Part shown: one piece after another, positions 1 through 9,666 of the stretch
Layout of the letters: every line of letters starts with the position of its first letter
Position numbering within the stretch: the stretch's first letter is position 1
Translations under genes and position numbers: made by a program
The notes under the pieces: model-generated
Database searches by the model: none
What the model saw: only the letters and a program-made list of their open reading frames with translations
What the model was told of the DNA's origin: nothing
Assembly: GCF_029961145.1 (NCBI RefSeq)
Contig: NZ_JASBRG010000007.1
Coordinates: 1,933,487 to 1,997,486 of the forward strand
DNA: 64,000 nt
Direction: 5' to 3'
Source: Pinibacter soli
GTDB taxonomy: Bacteria; Bacteroidota; Bacteroidia; Chitinophagales; Chitinophagaceae

Positions 1-671
1 GAAAATTTTTGTTCGTAGTTTTTTTGATTTTTACGCACGTATTGAAAAACTGGTGATTCTTCTTTTCTGACATAGCGATTTATGAAGTACCAGTTTTCTT
101 GCGTTTGCCATTTTGTTTGTGGCGTTTTGCTGAAATATTCTTCAATAATTGAAGAAGTGTTTTCATGAAGCCCTTCCATACGGGTCATGAATGTTTTCAT
201 GAAACCCGGACTCCTGTCACCCTTTTTATATTGAGCCATCAACGATTCAAGTGATTGTCCTCCCACCGACATTTTTCCAACACGCAGAAACACCTTGCTG
301 TCCACGGCCCCTATCTGCTGACTAATCAATTTACCCTCGGCATTAATAAACAACAGTGTTGGATAAGCGTGAACGTTATACTGTTTCGCCAATTGCGGAC
401 CTTCGCCTTTTTCCATGTCAATTGATGCATTAATGAAATTGGCGTTGTAGTAATCAGCTATTTCATTTCTTGTAAACACTTCCTTTGCAAGCTTTTTACA
501 TGGACCGCACCAGCTGGTATAACAGTCGAGAAAAATTGCTTTTTTTTCTTTGGCTGCCTTGGCTTTAATGTCGGCCCAGGAACTGTTATGCTCAAAGGCG
601 ATGGACCTGTCCTGCGCATGCAATGCTACACAGGTAAGAAGGCTAATTATGCAAAAAACAAGATGTTTCAT
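1..671 (-). CDS. Thioredoxin-like exported protein, 3' end beyond window
   Basis: The ATG at 671 opens a frame that runs off the left edge, leaving about 223 residues. A signal peptide with cleavage near LHAQ (residues 17-20) points to export. The thioredoxin active site SWCGPCKK lies at residues 53-60, with redox cysteines at 55 and 58, and a cis-Pro segment AYPTLLF follows. The extra C-terminal region of more than 90 residues is typical of Bacteroidota thioredoxin-fold proteins and has no recognised function. It is the last visible gene of the co-directional SusC/SusD cluster, 96 nt after a TlpA gene. Its substrate is unknown; periplasmic disulfide reduction is inferred from the fold. Confidence 0.85.
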   Translation of the reverse strand, partial: MKHLVFCIISLLTCVALHAQDRSIAFEHNSSWADIKAKAAKEKKAIFLDCYTSWCGPCKKLAKEVFTRNEIADYYNANFINASIDMEKGEGPQLAKQYNVHAYPTLLFINAEGKLISQQIGAVDSKVFLRVGKMSVGGQSLESLMAQYKKGDRSPGFMKTFMTRMEGLHENTSSIIEEYFSKTPQTKWQTQENWYFINRYVRKEESPVFQYVRKNQKNYEQKF

Positions 672-767
672 GTTCTATTTGTGAAACGAGAATGATGAAT
701 TGTCAAAACGTGAAGTAGCGATCATAGCTGTAATTTCTTCACGCATGACCATTCACCATTCACGACT

Positions 768-1637
768 TTAATGACTTAAAAGTGTTTCAATTGTTTTATC
801 CATCTCCGGTAGTCTGAACGGATTGTAAGCAGCCAGTCCAAATCTTATTATACCCGATTGATCAATTACGTATGAAGTAGGATATGTTTTTATTTTGTAC
901 TGAACCGAAATACCGTTTCTTTTAGCGGGTATCATGGTATAATTGAAATGACCCTCTGTAACAGCTTTGATTTTTCCGGGTGTGTTGTCGTTAACTTCAA
1001 AAGCTAAAAACACTACATTTTTGGATTTGTATTTTTCTACCAGTTTATTCAGTTCAGGCATTTCTTTTTTGCAAGGTGCACAACCAATGAACCAGAAATT
1101 CAACACCACTACTTTTCCTTTCAATTCTTGCAGATCATATTTTACACCATCTACATCTACTACTGAAAACGATGGAGCCGGCTTGTTCATTTGCGATGCA
1201 ATTATTTTCTCACGCTCGATGCTTTCAGGAGTTACAGCAAATACCACTTTTCTAAATTCTTCGATGGCTTTCGTTTGCTCTTCTTTTGTGGCCGCTCTGG
1301 CAACTTTAACTCTGATCACAGAGTTGGAGTCAACATAAGTATCTGTTGTCAGTTTATAGTCACTTTGATCAATCAGATTCGCAAATTCGTAACGGTGCAC
1401 TTTTTGGTATTCCTTTGACAGGCAAATAATATCAGCCTCTGAAACGTTTTTTGCATTTGTAATCGAATCTGCGTAATGCAATTCTTTAACAGAATTTACT
1501 TTTTGCAATCCTGACAAATACTTCACTTTTCTTGCTTCCACCTGGCTTACGCTATCAACTGCTGTCTGTGCTCGCAACACACCGATTGAAGACAAAATAG
1601 CCAGAGCCGATAAACAAAATACTTTCTTACCTAACAT
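768..1637 (-). CDS. TlpA-family thiol:disulfide oxidoreductase
   Basis: The protein has 289 residues if started at the internal ATG at 1637, which opens directly on a signal peptide (MLGKKVFCLSALAILSSIG, then LRAQ). The in-frame ATG at 1688 would add 17 residues ahead of that signal and is less likely. The N-terminal 140 residues are a Bacteroidota-specific extension. The C-terminal AhpC/TSA-thioredoxin domain carries NFWFIGCAPCKKEMP, with cysteines near residues 186 and 189, and the cis-Pro segment TYPTSYVID. A periplasmic redox role is inferred. It is a paralogue of the gene just upstream (1744-2664) and belongs to the sigma/FecR/SusCD cluster. Confidence 0.9.
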   Translation of the reverse strand: MLGKKVFCLSALAILSSIGVLRAQTAVDSVSQVEARKVKYLSGLQKVNSVKELHYADSITNAKNVSEADIICLSKEYQKVHRYEFANLIDQSDYKLTTDTYVDSNSVIRVKVARAATKEEQTKAIEEFRKVVFAVTPESIEREKIIASQMNKPAPSFSVVDVDGVKYDLQELKGKVVVLNFWFIGCAPCKKEMPELNKLVEKYKSKNVVFLAFEVNDNTPGKIKAVTEGHFNYTMIPAKRNGISVQYKIKTYPTSYVIDQSGIIRFGLAAYNPFRLPEMDKTIETLLSH

Positions 1638-1743
1638 GATTTGATTTTTATTAAGTCGTGAAACACCAACCGCGATCGCGAGTTTCATTCACAGCGTGAA
1701 CTACTTTCACGATTTCCTGTTTACGATTAGCGTTTTCCGATTA

Positions 1744-2664
1744 TTATTCTGCAATAAGTTTTGGAATCGTTTTTCCTAATTCTTCAAGACTGAAAGGATT
1801 GTATCCTACGTATCCCATGCGAACGATACCTTTTTTGTCGATCACGAAATTGGCTGGGAACACTTTTACCTGGTACAAATCGGCGGCTGCCTTACCACCT
1901 AAACCAACCTGATAAGTAAACGGCACTCTTTTCAGGAATTTCTGTACGTCAGCCGCTGTTGTTGCAGGAACCACCTCCGGTGCGAGGAACACAACATTTT
2001 TGTTGCCTTTATACTTGTCAACAAATGTGTTGAGTGTAGGCATTTCTTCTCTGCAAGGAGGGCATTGCGTGAACCAGAAGTTCAGCACAATCACTTTTCC
2101 TTTTAGACTTTTAATGCTTACTTTCTTTCCATCAAGGGTGGTAACTGTAAAATCAGGAGCTGCATTACCAACAAGCTTACTCACCTCCACATCATTTTGA
2201 GCAATAGAAGTACCCTTTTTAGGTGCGTAGAATCCCTTAAGTGAAGCTACTTTCTTCTCCTGTTCTTCAGGCGTTGCCCTGCGAAGTACAATTGCTTTTC
2301 TGCTGTAGTTGATGTCGCCATACATGTCGTCAACCCATATTCCTGTGGGATCGAACAACAATTTTCTATATTGTTCGAATGGCACACTAATGAACTCAGC
2401 TGTGTAATACTTCTGATCTGTCATCTTGTAATTCTTATCTGCAGCAGCTTCATTAAGTGCCTTCTTAAATTCTGGCGTAGCTGTGGCCAGATTTGTCAAA
2501 CCATTCAACACGACCGCCTTTCTCGCTGCAATTGAATCAGCATTTTTGAAGGACGGAGCTGTTGAATCGATGTCCACAAACTTTGCAGACTGAGCAAAGC
2601 TACTCTGCGCATATAAGCCCAAGCCCAGCGCACAAACCAATAACTGTTTACGAGAGATTTTCAT
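1744..2664 (-). CDS. TlpA-family thiol:disulfide oxidoreductase
   Basis: A 306-residue exported protein with a signal peptide ending near SSFAQ (residues 21-25). An N-terminal extension of about 140 residues precedes a TlpA/ResA-like thioredoxin domain with NFWFTQCPPCREEMP (Cys201, Cys204) and the cis-Pro segment VFPANFVID. Its active-site dipeptide is PP, against AP in the neighbouring paralogue, so the two may differ in redox potential. It lies 127 nt downstream of the leucine-rich-repeat lipoprotein and 106 nt upstream of the second TlpA gene. Reduction of cell-envelope disulfides is the family role; the partner is not visible in the sequence. Confidence 0.9.
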   Translation of the reverse strand: MKISRKQLLVCALGLGLYAQSSFAQSAKFVDIDSTAPSFKNADSIAARKAVVLNGLTNLATATPEFKKALNEAAADKNYKMTDQKYYTAEFISVPFEQYRKLLFDPTGIWVDDMYGDINYSRKAIVLRRATPEEQEKKVASLKGFYAPKKGTSIAQNDVEVSKLVGNAAPDFTVTTLDGKKVSIKSLKGKVIVLNFWFTQCPPCREEMPTLNTFVDKYKGNKNVVFLAPEVVPATTAADVQKFLKRVPFTYQVGLGGKAAADLYQVKVFPANFVIDKKGIVRMGYVGYNPFSLEELGKTIPKLIAE

Positions 2665-2791
2665 TTTTATTTTTTTTTACTAAAGTGATGTTACATTTTA
2701 CTCTATTGTTTTGACCTGTATTCTGATAAAAGATTTAACGGATCGAAACAATTTTCTTTTAATAGTGATTTATGCAAATTTTATGCTGTCA

Positions 2792-4276
2792 TTATTTCTT
2801 TACAAGATTTACCCCTGCATCTTTAAAAAGCGTTAATGCAGTGGAAAGCGTTGATGCATTTACCGTCTTAAATTTTGACCCCGAAGTAGAGCTGGAACTA
2901 ACGTCTACTGTATAAGTAGTTTTTTTACATTGCGAAAGATCAACAGCTGCGCCACTGATACCCGCTGCATCATCAAATGGATTAGTCAGGAGGTATAGCC
3001 TGAATGTTGCCGCCGTTGGCGTCCATGGCAGCGTAAATGATGTCAGGGCATTATTATCAAGATATAAAAAGTAGCTTCCACTGGCAGGCGTTGCATTTGG
3101 AAGTTTTGAAGCATCTACCGAAGTGATAAAATTGAAAGAAAATTTCAAAGTAGCCAGCTTTGTAAGTGCCGTAAGGTCTGGTAGTGATGTGAGTGCGTTA
3201 TTAGTGCATGACAAAGTTGTTAAATTTGTCAGTGTTGCAATACTTGCCGGCAATGTTTGAGCATTTGTATAAGCGTATGTTAATGAGGTCAAAGCCGGAG
3301 TTTGTGAAAAATCAACTGAGGTTAGATTAGAAGGCCCCCCAAAATTAGCGGATCCTCCACCACACGATAATGTAGTTAAATTCGGATTATTCAATTTCAA
3401 ATAAACAAGGGCATAATTGGTTGAGCAATCCAAAGATGTTAATGCGGGACATTGTGTTACATCCAGTGAATCGATCTGATTGTTGGAGCAATTTATTTTA
3501 GTTAAAACCGGGTTGTTTAATTTCAATGACCGTAAATTAATTCCTCCCCATAAAGATTTACCTCCGTTTGTTGGTTCATTGCAAGCTAAGTTGGTTAACA
3601 GTGGACAATTCGAAACATCCAATTTAGATATGCTCGTGGAGCTGCAATCAACATTTGTCAATTTTGTGCAATTTGTCAAAGGCAATAAGCCAACTCTATA
3701 GTTGTGAGAACATACGAGGTTCGACAAATTTGGAAGTTCAGCTACACTGGTTGACAATACTTGTATATCGTTGTAACTACAGTTTAGGGATGTCATCTCA
3801 GGCACTTTAGTAATATACAATGAAACAATATGTCCAACGCCAGCTTCCATAAAAGAGTTACTTGGATTATACCAGCTGGTTGAAGTGTTCATATTTCTAT
3901 TTCCGGTACAATCTAAGGCACTTAAAGAATCACCGGTTATTGTAACCGTATAATCACCTAAACGTGGATATGTATGATAGGCCACTACCGTAACACCTGA
4001 TCCTCCCGGGTATAAAGAATCGACTCCGTCACCCCAACTCACTTTAATATTTTTTCCGTTCAGATTAAATGCTGGAGTAGCAACAGAAAAATCTCCTTTA
4101 TTACTGCTGGTAAATGACCCAACTTGCGCAAGCTGTGCAAGTTGCATTGTTATTGAATGGTCCGCCAACGGAGCATAAGGAGGATCCTGTGGACTGTTTA
4201 TATTAAACTTTTTACAAGAGAAAAAAATTATTGATGTGCTGATTATAGCTATGAGCAATGATGTAATTTTATTCAT
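2792..4276 (-). CDS. Surface lipoprotein with PKD-like and leucine-rich repeats
   Basis: A 494-residue protein with a lipoprotein signal ending in FFSC (acylated Cys21). Residues 60-115 look like a PKD/Ig-type fold (VSWGDGVD, then AYHTYPRLGDYTVTI). From about residue 120 to 440 come degenerate leucine-rich repeats of the form LTxLxCSxNxLxSL, with Cys or Asn at the turn, similar to internalin/BspA-like repeats. The gene follows susD by 67 nt, where SusE/SusF-type accessory lipoproteins normally sit. By position and architecture it is probably an outer-membrane binding or presentation protein of this uptake system. No enzymatic domain is visible. Confidence 0.8.
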   Translation of the reverse strand: MNKITSLLIAIISTSIIFFSCKKFNINSPQDPPYAPLADHSITMQLAQLAQVGSFTSSNKGDFSVATPAFNLNGKNIKVSWGDGVDSLYPGGSGVTVVAYHTYPRLGDYTVTITGDSLSALDCTGNRNMNTSTSWYNPSNSFMEAGVGHIVSLYITKVPEMTSLNCSYNDIQVLSTSVAELPNLSNLVCSHNYRVGLLPLTNCTKLTNVDCSSTSISKLDVSNCPLLTNLACNEPTNGGKSLWGGINLRSLKLNNPVLTKINCSNNQIDSLDVTQCPALTSLDCSTNYALVYLKLNNPNLTTLSCGGGSANFGGPSNLTSVDFSQTPALTSLTYAYTNAQTLPASIATLTNLTTLSCTNNALTSLPDLTALTKLATLKFSFNFITSVDASKLPNATPASGSYFLYLDNNALTSFTLPWTPTAATFRLYLLTNPFDDAAGISGAAVDLSQCKKTTYTVDVSSSSTSGSKFKTVNASTLSTALTLFKDAGVNLVKK

Positions 4277-4343
4277 CTGCTAATATTTTATTTTTTAAAC
4301 AAAATTTCATTTAACGCCTGCTGGCTCTAAATGATAATTCTCT

Positions 4344-6044
4344 CTACCATCCTGGGTTTTGAGTTAATTTATTCCCTGGTATATCTATTTCCGATTGAGG
4401 AATAGGAAACAGATAGTTTCTTGCTGCAAAAGTTTTTGAATTGTTGAAATTCGTACCATAGGAGTAAGTTTTAACACCTGTTGTAGCATTATAAGTAATA
4501 GTTACTTTCCGGGTCGGAGTGAATCCGGTAGCACTGTTAAACCAGGTAGCTGCCATGCCCCATCTTTTCGCATCCCAGTAACGTTGATCTTCGAACGCCA
4601 GTTCAACACGACGCTCATGTCGTATGACTGTATCCATTCCCACCTGTGTTAAATTAGTTGCTACCTGTGGCATGCCCGCACGGGTGCGAACCTGGTTTAT
4701 CGCAGCCTGAACGGAAGCGTCCGGGCCAACTGCTTTATTCTGCGACTCTGCATAGTTCAACAGCACCTCAGCATAGCGGATCAATGGCCAATTATAGCCA
4801 CTTGCAGCAACAGAACCGCTTGGGGTAATACTTTCATTGATAAACTTCCTTAAATAATAACCGGTTGGAGTGGTAGCGTTAGAGTATGCCTGTCCTGATG
4901 AATTGACCATGTCCTGGCCACCGCTATACATTTGCATATTCCGGTTTCTAAATGCTACTCCATCATATAAAATTGTTGCATAAAACCTCGGGTCCCTGCC
5001 TGCATAAGGATTTGCAGCATTATAACCTGAACCGGAAGCGCTAGTTGCCAAACCTGTTTTCATCATCTCATAGTCATCAACTAAATTTTGAGTGGGGCAA
5101 GTGCTGCCCAATCCGCCATAGTAAGGAGATTGGTTATTATAATCAAAATAGGTCGCCAATTCTGTATTATTAAAATTATGTTGTACCGACAAAATCATTT
5201 CTGCATTGTTCGGAGTAGAGAAAATACTACTATAATTTTTTGCAAGAACTGATGAATCCGTGCTGGCAATAGTCAATAATGAGTTTGCTTTCAAATCCAT
5301 AATACCCTTAGCGGTAGCTGCTGCTGCTGCCCAATCCTGTGGTGACTGCGTTGATGACGCCTTCATCATTTGTATCCTACACTTTAAACCCCACGCAGCT
5401 TGTTTTGTTATCCTGCCAAGATCGGCAGTTGAGTATTGAGCAGGCAGGTCATTTGCTGCCAGATCAAGCTCATTTGCAATAAACCTTTGGCATGAATCAA
5501 GTGTATTCCGAACAGGAAATAAAGTTGAATCACGTGGATCCTGAGCAACTGTAATAATAGGAACAGCCCCGTAGTATTGAACTAAGTCATAATAATAATA
5601 TGCACGCAAAAATCTTACTTCTGCCTTTAATCTTTTATTCAATTGTGGATCGCCGGGTACGCCGTCAATTTTTGAAAGATAGATGTTGGCTCTGCGTATG
5701 TATGTATAACGTGAAGTCCATATTGGAGAAATCGTCCTGTAATAGGCATCGTAGGAGGAAGTAGAATAATATTTCTGAGCAGTACTATTTGCATTTGCGG
5801 TAACTGCATCATCCGTAAGACAGCTCATTAACCATGCACCTCCTGTAATAATATTGGAACCACCGAACCCGGTTGTTAGCTGAGAATAAAAATTATTAGT
5901 GTATAAAACTACGTTACTCTGATTTCCCCATAATTGAGGGTCAGTGATCTGGTCCAGAGGTTTCTGGTCCAGGACCTTGTGACAACTTGCAAAAAGAAAA
6001 ATACTCCAGGTTATTATTAGTGTCAAAAAAGCTTTAGCTCTCAT
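4344..6044 (-). CDS. SusD/RagB-family outer-membrane lipoprotein
   Basis: A 566-residue protein with lipobox LFASC (Cys21). The N-terminal TPR-like helices (DQKPLDQITDPQLWGNQSN, then AEVRFLRAYYYYDLVQYYGAVP) and the C-terminal INQVRTRAGMPQV and RRVELAFEDQRYWDAKRW segments are hallmarks of the SusD/RagB family. SusD proteins form the lid over a SusC TonB-dependent channel and bind the substrate at the cell surface. The gene starts 35 nt after susC, the usual arrangement. No glycoside hydrolase or transporter lies nearby, so a carbohydrate substrate cannot be assumed. Confidence 0.97.
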   Translation of the reverse strand: MRAKAFLTLIITWSIFLFASCHKVLDQKPLDQITDPQLWGNQSNVVLYTNNFYSQLTTGFGGSNIITGGAWLMSCLTDDAVTANANSTAQKYYSTSSYDAYYRTISPIWTSRYTYIRRANIYLSKIDGVPGDPQLNKRLKAEVRFLRAYYYYDLVQYYGAVPIITVAQDPRDSTLFPVRNTLDSCQRFIANELDLAANDLPAQYSTADLGRITKQAAWGLKCRIQMMKASSTQSPQDWAAAAATAKGIMDLKANSLLTIASTDSSVLAKNYSSIFSTPNNAEMILSVQHNFNNTELATYFDYNNQSPYYGGLGSTCPTQNLVDDYEMMKTGLATSASGSGYNAANPYAGRDPRFYATILYDGVAFRNRNMQMYSGGQDMVNSSGQAYSNATTPTGYYLRKFINESITPSGSVAASGYNWPLIRYAEVLLNYAESQNKAVGPDASVQAAINQVRTRAGMPQVATNLTQVGMDTVIRHERRVELAFEDQRYWDAKRWGMAATWFNSATGFTPTRKVTITYNATTGVKTYSYGTNFNNSKTFAARNYLFPIPQSEIDIPGNKLTQNPGW

Positions 6045-6079
6045 CTTTCTTCTTTTTAAAATTAGATTACTTGTATTTG

Positions 6080-9000
6080 TTAAAATCCAACATTAAGACC
6101 CAAATTCAGTGAACGTTGAATTGGATAATAGCCACCGCTTTCCAAATTCACATTTAGCATTTCAGGATCGACAACATTTATTCCTGATTTGGCCCATGAC
6201 CACAAATTGGTTGCTCCTGCAGAGAACATCACATTGTTTAGTCCAATTTTTTTCACGGTATGAGCTGGCAAATGATACGATACTTTGAGGTTTTTAAATC
6301 TTATGTAATCTCCTTTAACCAACCAGAATGTGCTTGGATGACCAGACGCTGAGTTATTGGTTGAAAAAGCGGGATTGGAATAACGGGGATAGCGTGCATC
6401 TCTGCTTTCCGGTCTCCATGCATTTTCATAGCCATACTCTGTCTGATTTCCCGGTTGGAATTGTGCCACATTGCCGCCTGCTCCCTGGAGGAAGGTGTTA
6501 ACAGTAAAATTTTTCCATTGGAACGTAAGATTCAATCCGAAAGAATAAGGAGGAAGATTGGTATTGTTAAATATGACCATATCTTCTCTATCAATTTTTC
6601 CATCGTGATTAAGATCTGCGTATTTTATATCTCCTGGCTTTAAGATTGTGTTTCCATACCCGTCCTGATTAACGGCATAGTTGTCAATATCTTTCTGCGT
6701 TTGAAACAAACCAAGGGATTTATAATACGCCTTGTATTGGATGCCATGTTCCTGGTATCTTCCGTAAGCGGGATAAAGTGTGGAGTAGCCAGCATCAATA
6801 GCACGGCTATTGGTATAACTGAAATTAAACATAGTTTGTAAGGACATGTTCCTGTTTAATTTCGCATTATTTGTAAGAGAGACTTCGAATCCGTTAAAGT
6901 GCTGTTCCCCTGAATTGGTGTATGGGGCACTAATTCCCAATGTTGCCGGAGTACTGAACGATTTACTTACCTGAAGCCCGGTGACATGTTTATCATAGAT
7001 ATCAAAAGTTCCGCTAATGAAGTTTCTCCATAATGAGAAATCAAGGCCTATATTGCGCATCAGGCTTTTTGCCCAGAGTATATTTGGATTAGGCAATACA
7101 GAATTGGCCAACACGAAACCAGGCTGATAAGCACTGCTTGTCGTTCCGTTGCCTCCAAAAGCGTAGCCACCGCCACCGCCGCCAGGACCGGAATTAACGA
7201 TATTGTAATTGTAGTAGTAACTGTAGGGATTGGTTTGATCAATTCCCGTAAGGCCTATAGATGCTCGTAGTTTCAAGTCATTAATAAACTTCACGTTATT
7301 TTTCATAAACTTTTCTTCGCTTATGCGCCAGGATACAGCGCCACCCGGAAAATAACCCCATCTCTTATCCGGAGCATAATGGTTAGAGGCATCAGCACGC
7401 ATACTATACTCCAGATAGTATTTTTTTGCAAAATTGTAATTTAAGCGCAAAACACCGCCAATTCTACCATCATGCGTTTCCACTCCTCCATTCGTCTGTC
7501 CAGTGGCCATACCGCCATTAATAATCTCAACACCATCAATAAGTCCGTAGCGGAAAGCCTGCAGATATGTAGTGGTTGAATAGTAGTATGTTCCTAATGC
7601 TGTCAGGCCCAAACTATGCCTCGCAAATGATTTGGAGTAGTCAAAACCAAAGTCTGTGTTATAAGAACTAACACTTCCAAGATCCTCTGTGAGTGAATTG
7701 CTGTTTGTAGGTGAGTTTTGAAATCCACCGGTTTGTCTGTAGCCTGTCGGTGATGTTGTGTCAGGCACAAACGTCTTGTAAAATTTTTGCAGCTTTTTGT
7801 ATTGTAAATTATTAGAGCTAAGACTGTTATTCATTTTGATCGTTAGCCCTTTAATAGCAATAGGTGTGTAAGTGAAGTTAGCCTGTACATTCATATTGCT
7901 ACTTTGGTTATGTATGTATCCTGATAGATCCGGCTGTGTATTTGCCCATTTATTAGAACCGTTGCCATATAACGAACCATCCTTATTGAAAAGAGGCGTA
8001 AGAGGATTGGCTGTCAGGATATCCAGGAATACACCCGATTGGGAGGTAATTGGACTTGACTGGTTGGAGCTAACATATTGCATATTTAATCCCAGTTTCA
8101 AATCGCGATGAAGCTTAATATCCAAATTAGAAAGGATCGAATAACGTCTATAGTCATACGCAGTAAGAATGCCTTTCTGGTCAGCTATTGAACCATTCAC
8201 ATAGTAACGAACCGCCTCAGTGCCTCCCGACGCTCCAAGTGAGTGTGTCTGGGCCATCGCAGTACGTTGAATGTCGCTCTCATAAAGGCTTATTGGACTA
8301 TAAACCCACGGATACTTCCCACTTTGTATTGAATCGATTGCTCCGGGTGAATAGTACGTTCCGTAACCATCATTTTGATACATTTCATTAGATGCTTTAG
8401 CATAATCAACGCCACTAAGCATTTTGGGGAATTTGGACGGTTTATCCCAACCAAAATTAGCAGTATAAGAAAACTGAGGCTTACCCATTTTGCCCCGTTT
8501 GGTGGTGATGACAAGAACACCATAAGCACCCTGCATACCGTAAACAGCTGTTGCCGCATTGTCTTTCAGGACCGTAATACTCTCAACGTCGTCGGGGTTT
8601 ATATCACTTAGTGACATTCCAACACTACCGCCGGTACTTAAAGCAAATTGATTAGAATTTTTAATAATATCATCAGGAGCATTTGGATGATCTCTATAAA
8701 GAGGCACTCCATCCAATACAATTAAAGGCGAATGCTTTGGATTTGGATCATTACCGCGAATCATAATAACAGGTCTGCTGCCAGGAGCGCCGCCAACCGC
8801 AGCAATAATTGCTCCGTTTACCTTGCCCTGCAAAGCATCTCCAACATTTACTGAAGGCATCTGCATGATCTCATCAGCCTGGATTGTTGAAACTGCGGTA
8901 ACCACATCCTTCTTCGCTTGCCTTCCGTATCCTACTATTACGATTTCATCGGTTTGACGCTCGGCTTTTTCCATGTAAACACGAATCGAAGCCTTGTTTT

Positions 9001-9631
9001 TTACATTGATTTCCTGCGCTTTCATGCCAATATAACTAACCATTAATACATGGTTATGTGCCTCAGCAATTCTAATCGAAAATCCGCCGGTAGCATCCGT
9101 CTGACAACCAATGCTGGTTCCTTTGATGATTACTGTCGCACCTACTACAGGTTTACCATTTTCATCTACCACAAAACCTTTCACTTCAGTAGGAGGATCG
9201 ACAGACTGTGTTCCAATTTTTTCAATTAAAGCAGGGTGAGGTTCTGATGAATCCACTACGGCTACAGCGTCTTGTGCCACCAATGAAGCAGAAGAAGAAC
9301 CCGAAGCTGCCTGAGCGCCTTTTATCACGTAATTTTTACTATTCAGCCGCACATAGGTTAACTGAAAAGGAGTCAACAATTCTTTCAGAACATGATTGAC
9401 ATCTTTGGCGGGATTGATCTGATATGAAGTAGTCAGACCTTCTACTTTTGTTTCAAACAACAGGTTTACCTTGTAAACATCCTGAATTTGTTTCAGAATA
9501 TCTTTCAGTTGCTTTCTGGGCGTGTCTGATTCATTCTGCAACGTCAAATCAGAAAGGCTTCTTTCTTGTCCCTGACAAAAAAATACATTAAGTCCCAGAA
9601 GCAGGACCAAAGCTGCAGTCAATTTTCTCAT
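6080..9631 (-). CDS. SusC/RagA-family TonB-dependent receptor with STN signalling domain
   Basis: A 1183-residue outer-membrane receptor with a signal peptide (residues 1-21). An STN domain (about 30-105) is the part that contacts FecR in transducing receptors. Next come a CarboxypepD_reg-like domain (about 148-222), a TonB-box-like DEIVIVGYG, the plug (VGDALQGKVNGAIIA through VLVITTKRGK) and a long beta-barrel. A glycine-rich loop (GPGGGGGGYAFGG) lies near residue 805. The STN domain, with the FecR and ECF sigma genes just upstream, predicts that substrate binding here induces the cluster's own transcription. The spacers are 35 nt to fecR and 35 nt to susD. Confidence 0.97.
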   Translation of the reverse strand: MRKLTAALVLLLGLNVFFCQGQERSLSDLTLQNESDTPRKQLKDILKQIQDVYKVNLLFETKVEGLTTSYQINPAKDVNHVLKELLTPFQLTYVRLNSKNYVIKGAQAASGSSSASLVAQDAVAVVDSSEPHPALIEKIGTQSVDPPTEVKGFVVDENGKPVVGATVIIKGTSIGCQTDATGGFSIRIAEAHNHVLMVSYIGMKAQEINVKNKASIRVYMEKAERQTDEIVIVGYGRQAKKDVVTAVSTIQADEIMQMPSVNVGDALQGKVNGAIIAAVGGAPGSRPVIMIRGNDPNPKHSPLIVLDGVPLYRDHPNAPDDIIKNSNQFALSTGGSVGMSLSDINPDDVESITVLKDNAATAVYGMQGAYGVLVITTKRGKMGKPQFSYTANFGWDKPSKFPKMLSGVDYAKASNEMYQNDGYGTYYSPGAIDSIQSGKYPWVYSPISLYESDIQRTAMAQTHSLGASGGTEAVRYYVNGSIADQKGILTAYDYRRYSILSNLDIKLHRDLKLGLNMQYVSSNQSSPITSQSGVFLDILTANPLTPLFNKDGSLYGNGSNKWANTQPDLSGYIHNQSSNMNVQANFTYTPIAIKGLTIKMNNSLSSNNLQYKKLQKFYKTFVPDTTSPTGYRQTGGFQNSPTNSNSLTEDLGSVSSYNTDFGFDYSKSFARHSLGLTALGTYYYSTTTYLQAFRYGLIDGVEIINGGMATGQTNGGVETHDGRIGGVLRLNYNFAKKYYLEYSMRADASNHYAPDKRWGYFPGGAVSWRISEEKFMKNNVKFINDLKLRASIGLTGIDQTNPYSYYYNYNIVNSGPGGGGGGYAFGGNGTTSSAYQPGFVLANSVLPNPNILWAKSLMRNIGLDFSLWRNFISGTFDIYDKHVTGLQVSKSFSTPATLGISAPYTNSGEQHFNGFEVSLTNNAKLNRNMSLQTMFNFSYTNSRAIDAGYSTLYPAYGRYQEHGIQYKAYYKSLGLFQTQKDIDNYAVNQDGYGNTILKPGDIKYADLNHDGKIDREDMVIFNNTNLPPYSFGLNLTFQWKNFTVNTFLQGAGGNVAQFQPGNQTEYGYENAWRPESRDARYPRYSNPAFSTNNSASGHPSTFWLVKGDYIRFKNLKVSYHLPAHTVKKIGLNNVMFSAGATNLWSWAKSGINVVDPEMLNVNLESGGYYPIQRSLNLGLNVGF

Positions 9632-9666
9632 GCTTTTTGGTTTAGCGTGTAGTTGTTAAGCAGTTA

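Noticed and set aside
2792..6044. Calling the cluster a polysaccharide utilisation locus
   Set aside because: No glycosidase, lyase or sugar transporter is visible; SusC/SusD alone does not show a glycan substrate.
7060..9399. Several plus- and minus-strand frames of 60-90 codons inside the SusC gene
   Set aside because: They lie in the shadow of a well-supported 1183-residue SusC frame, have no domain features and lack family-like composition.
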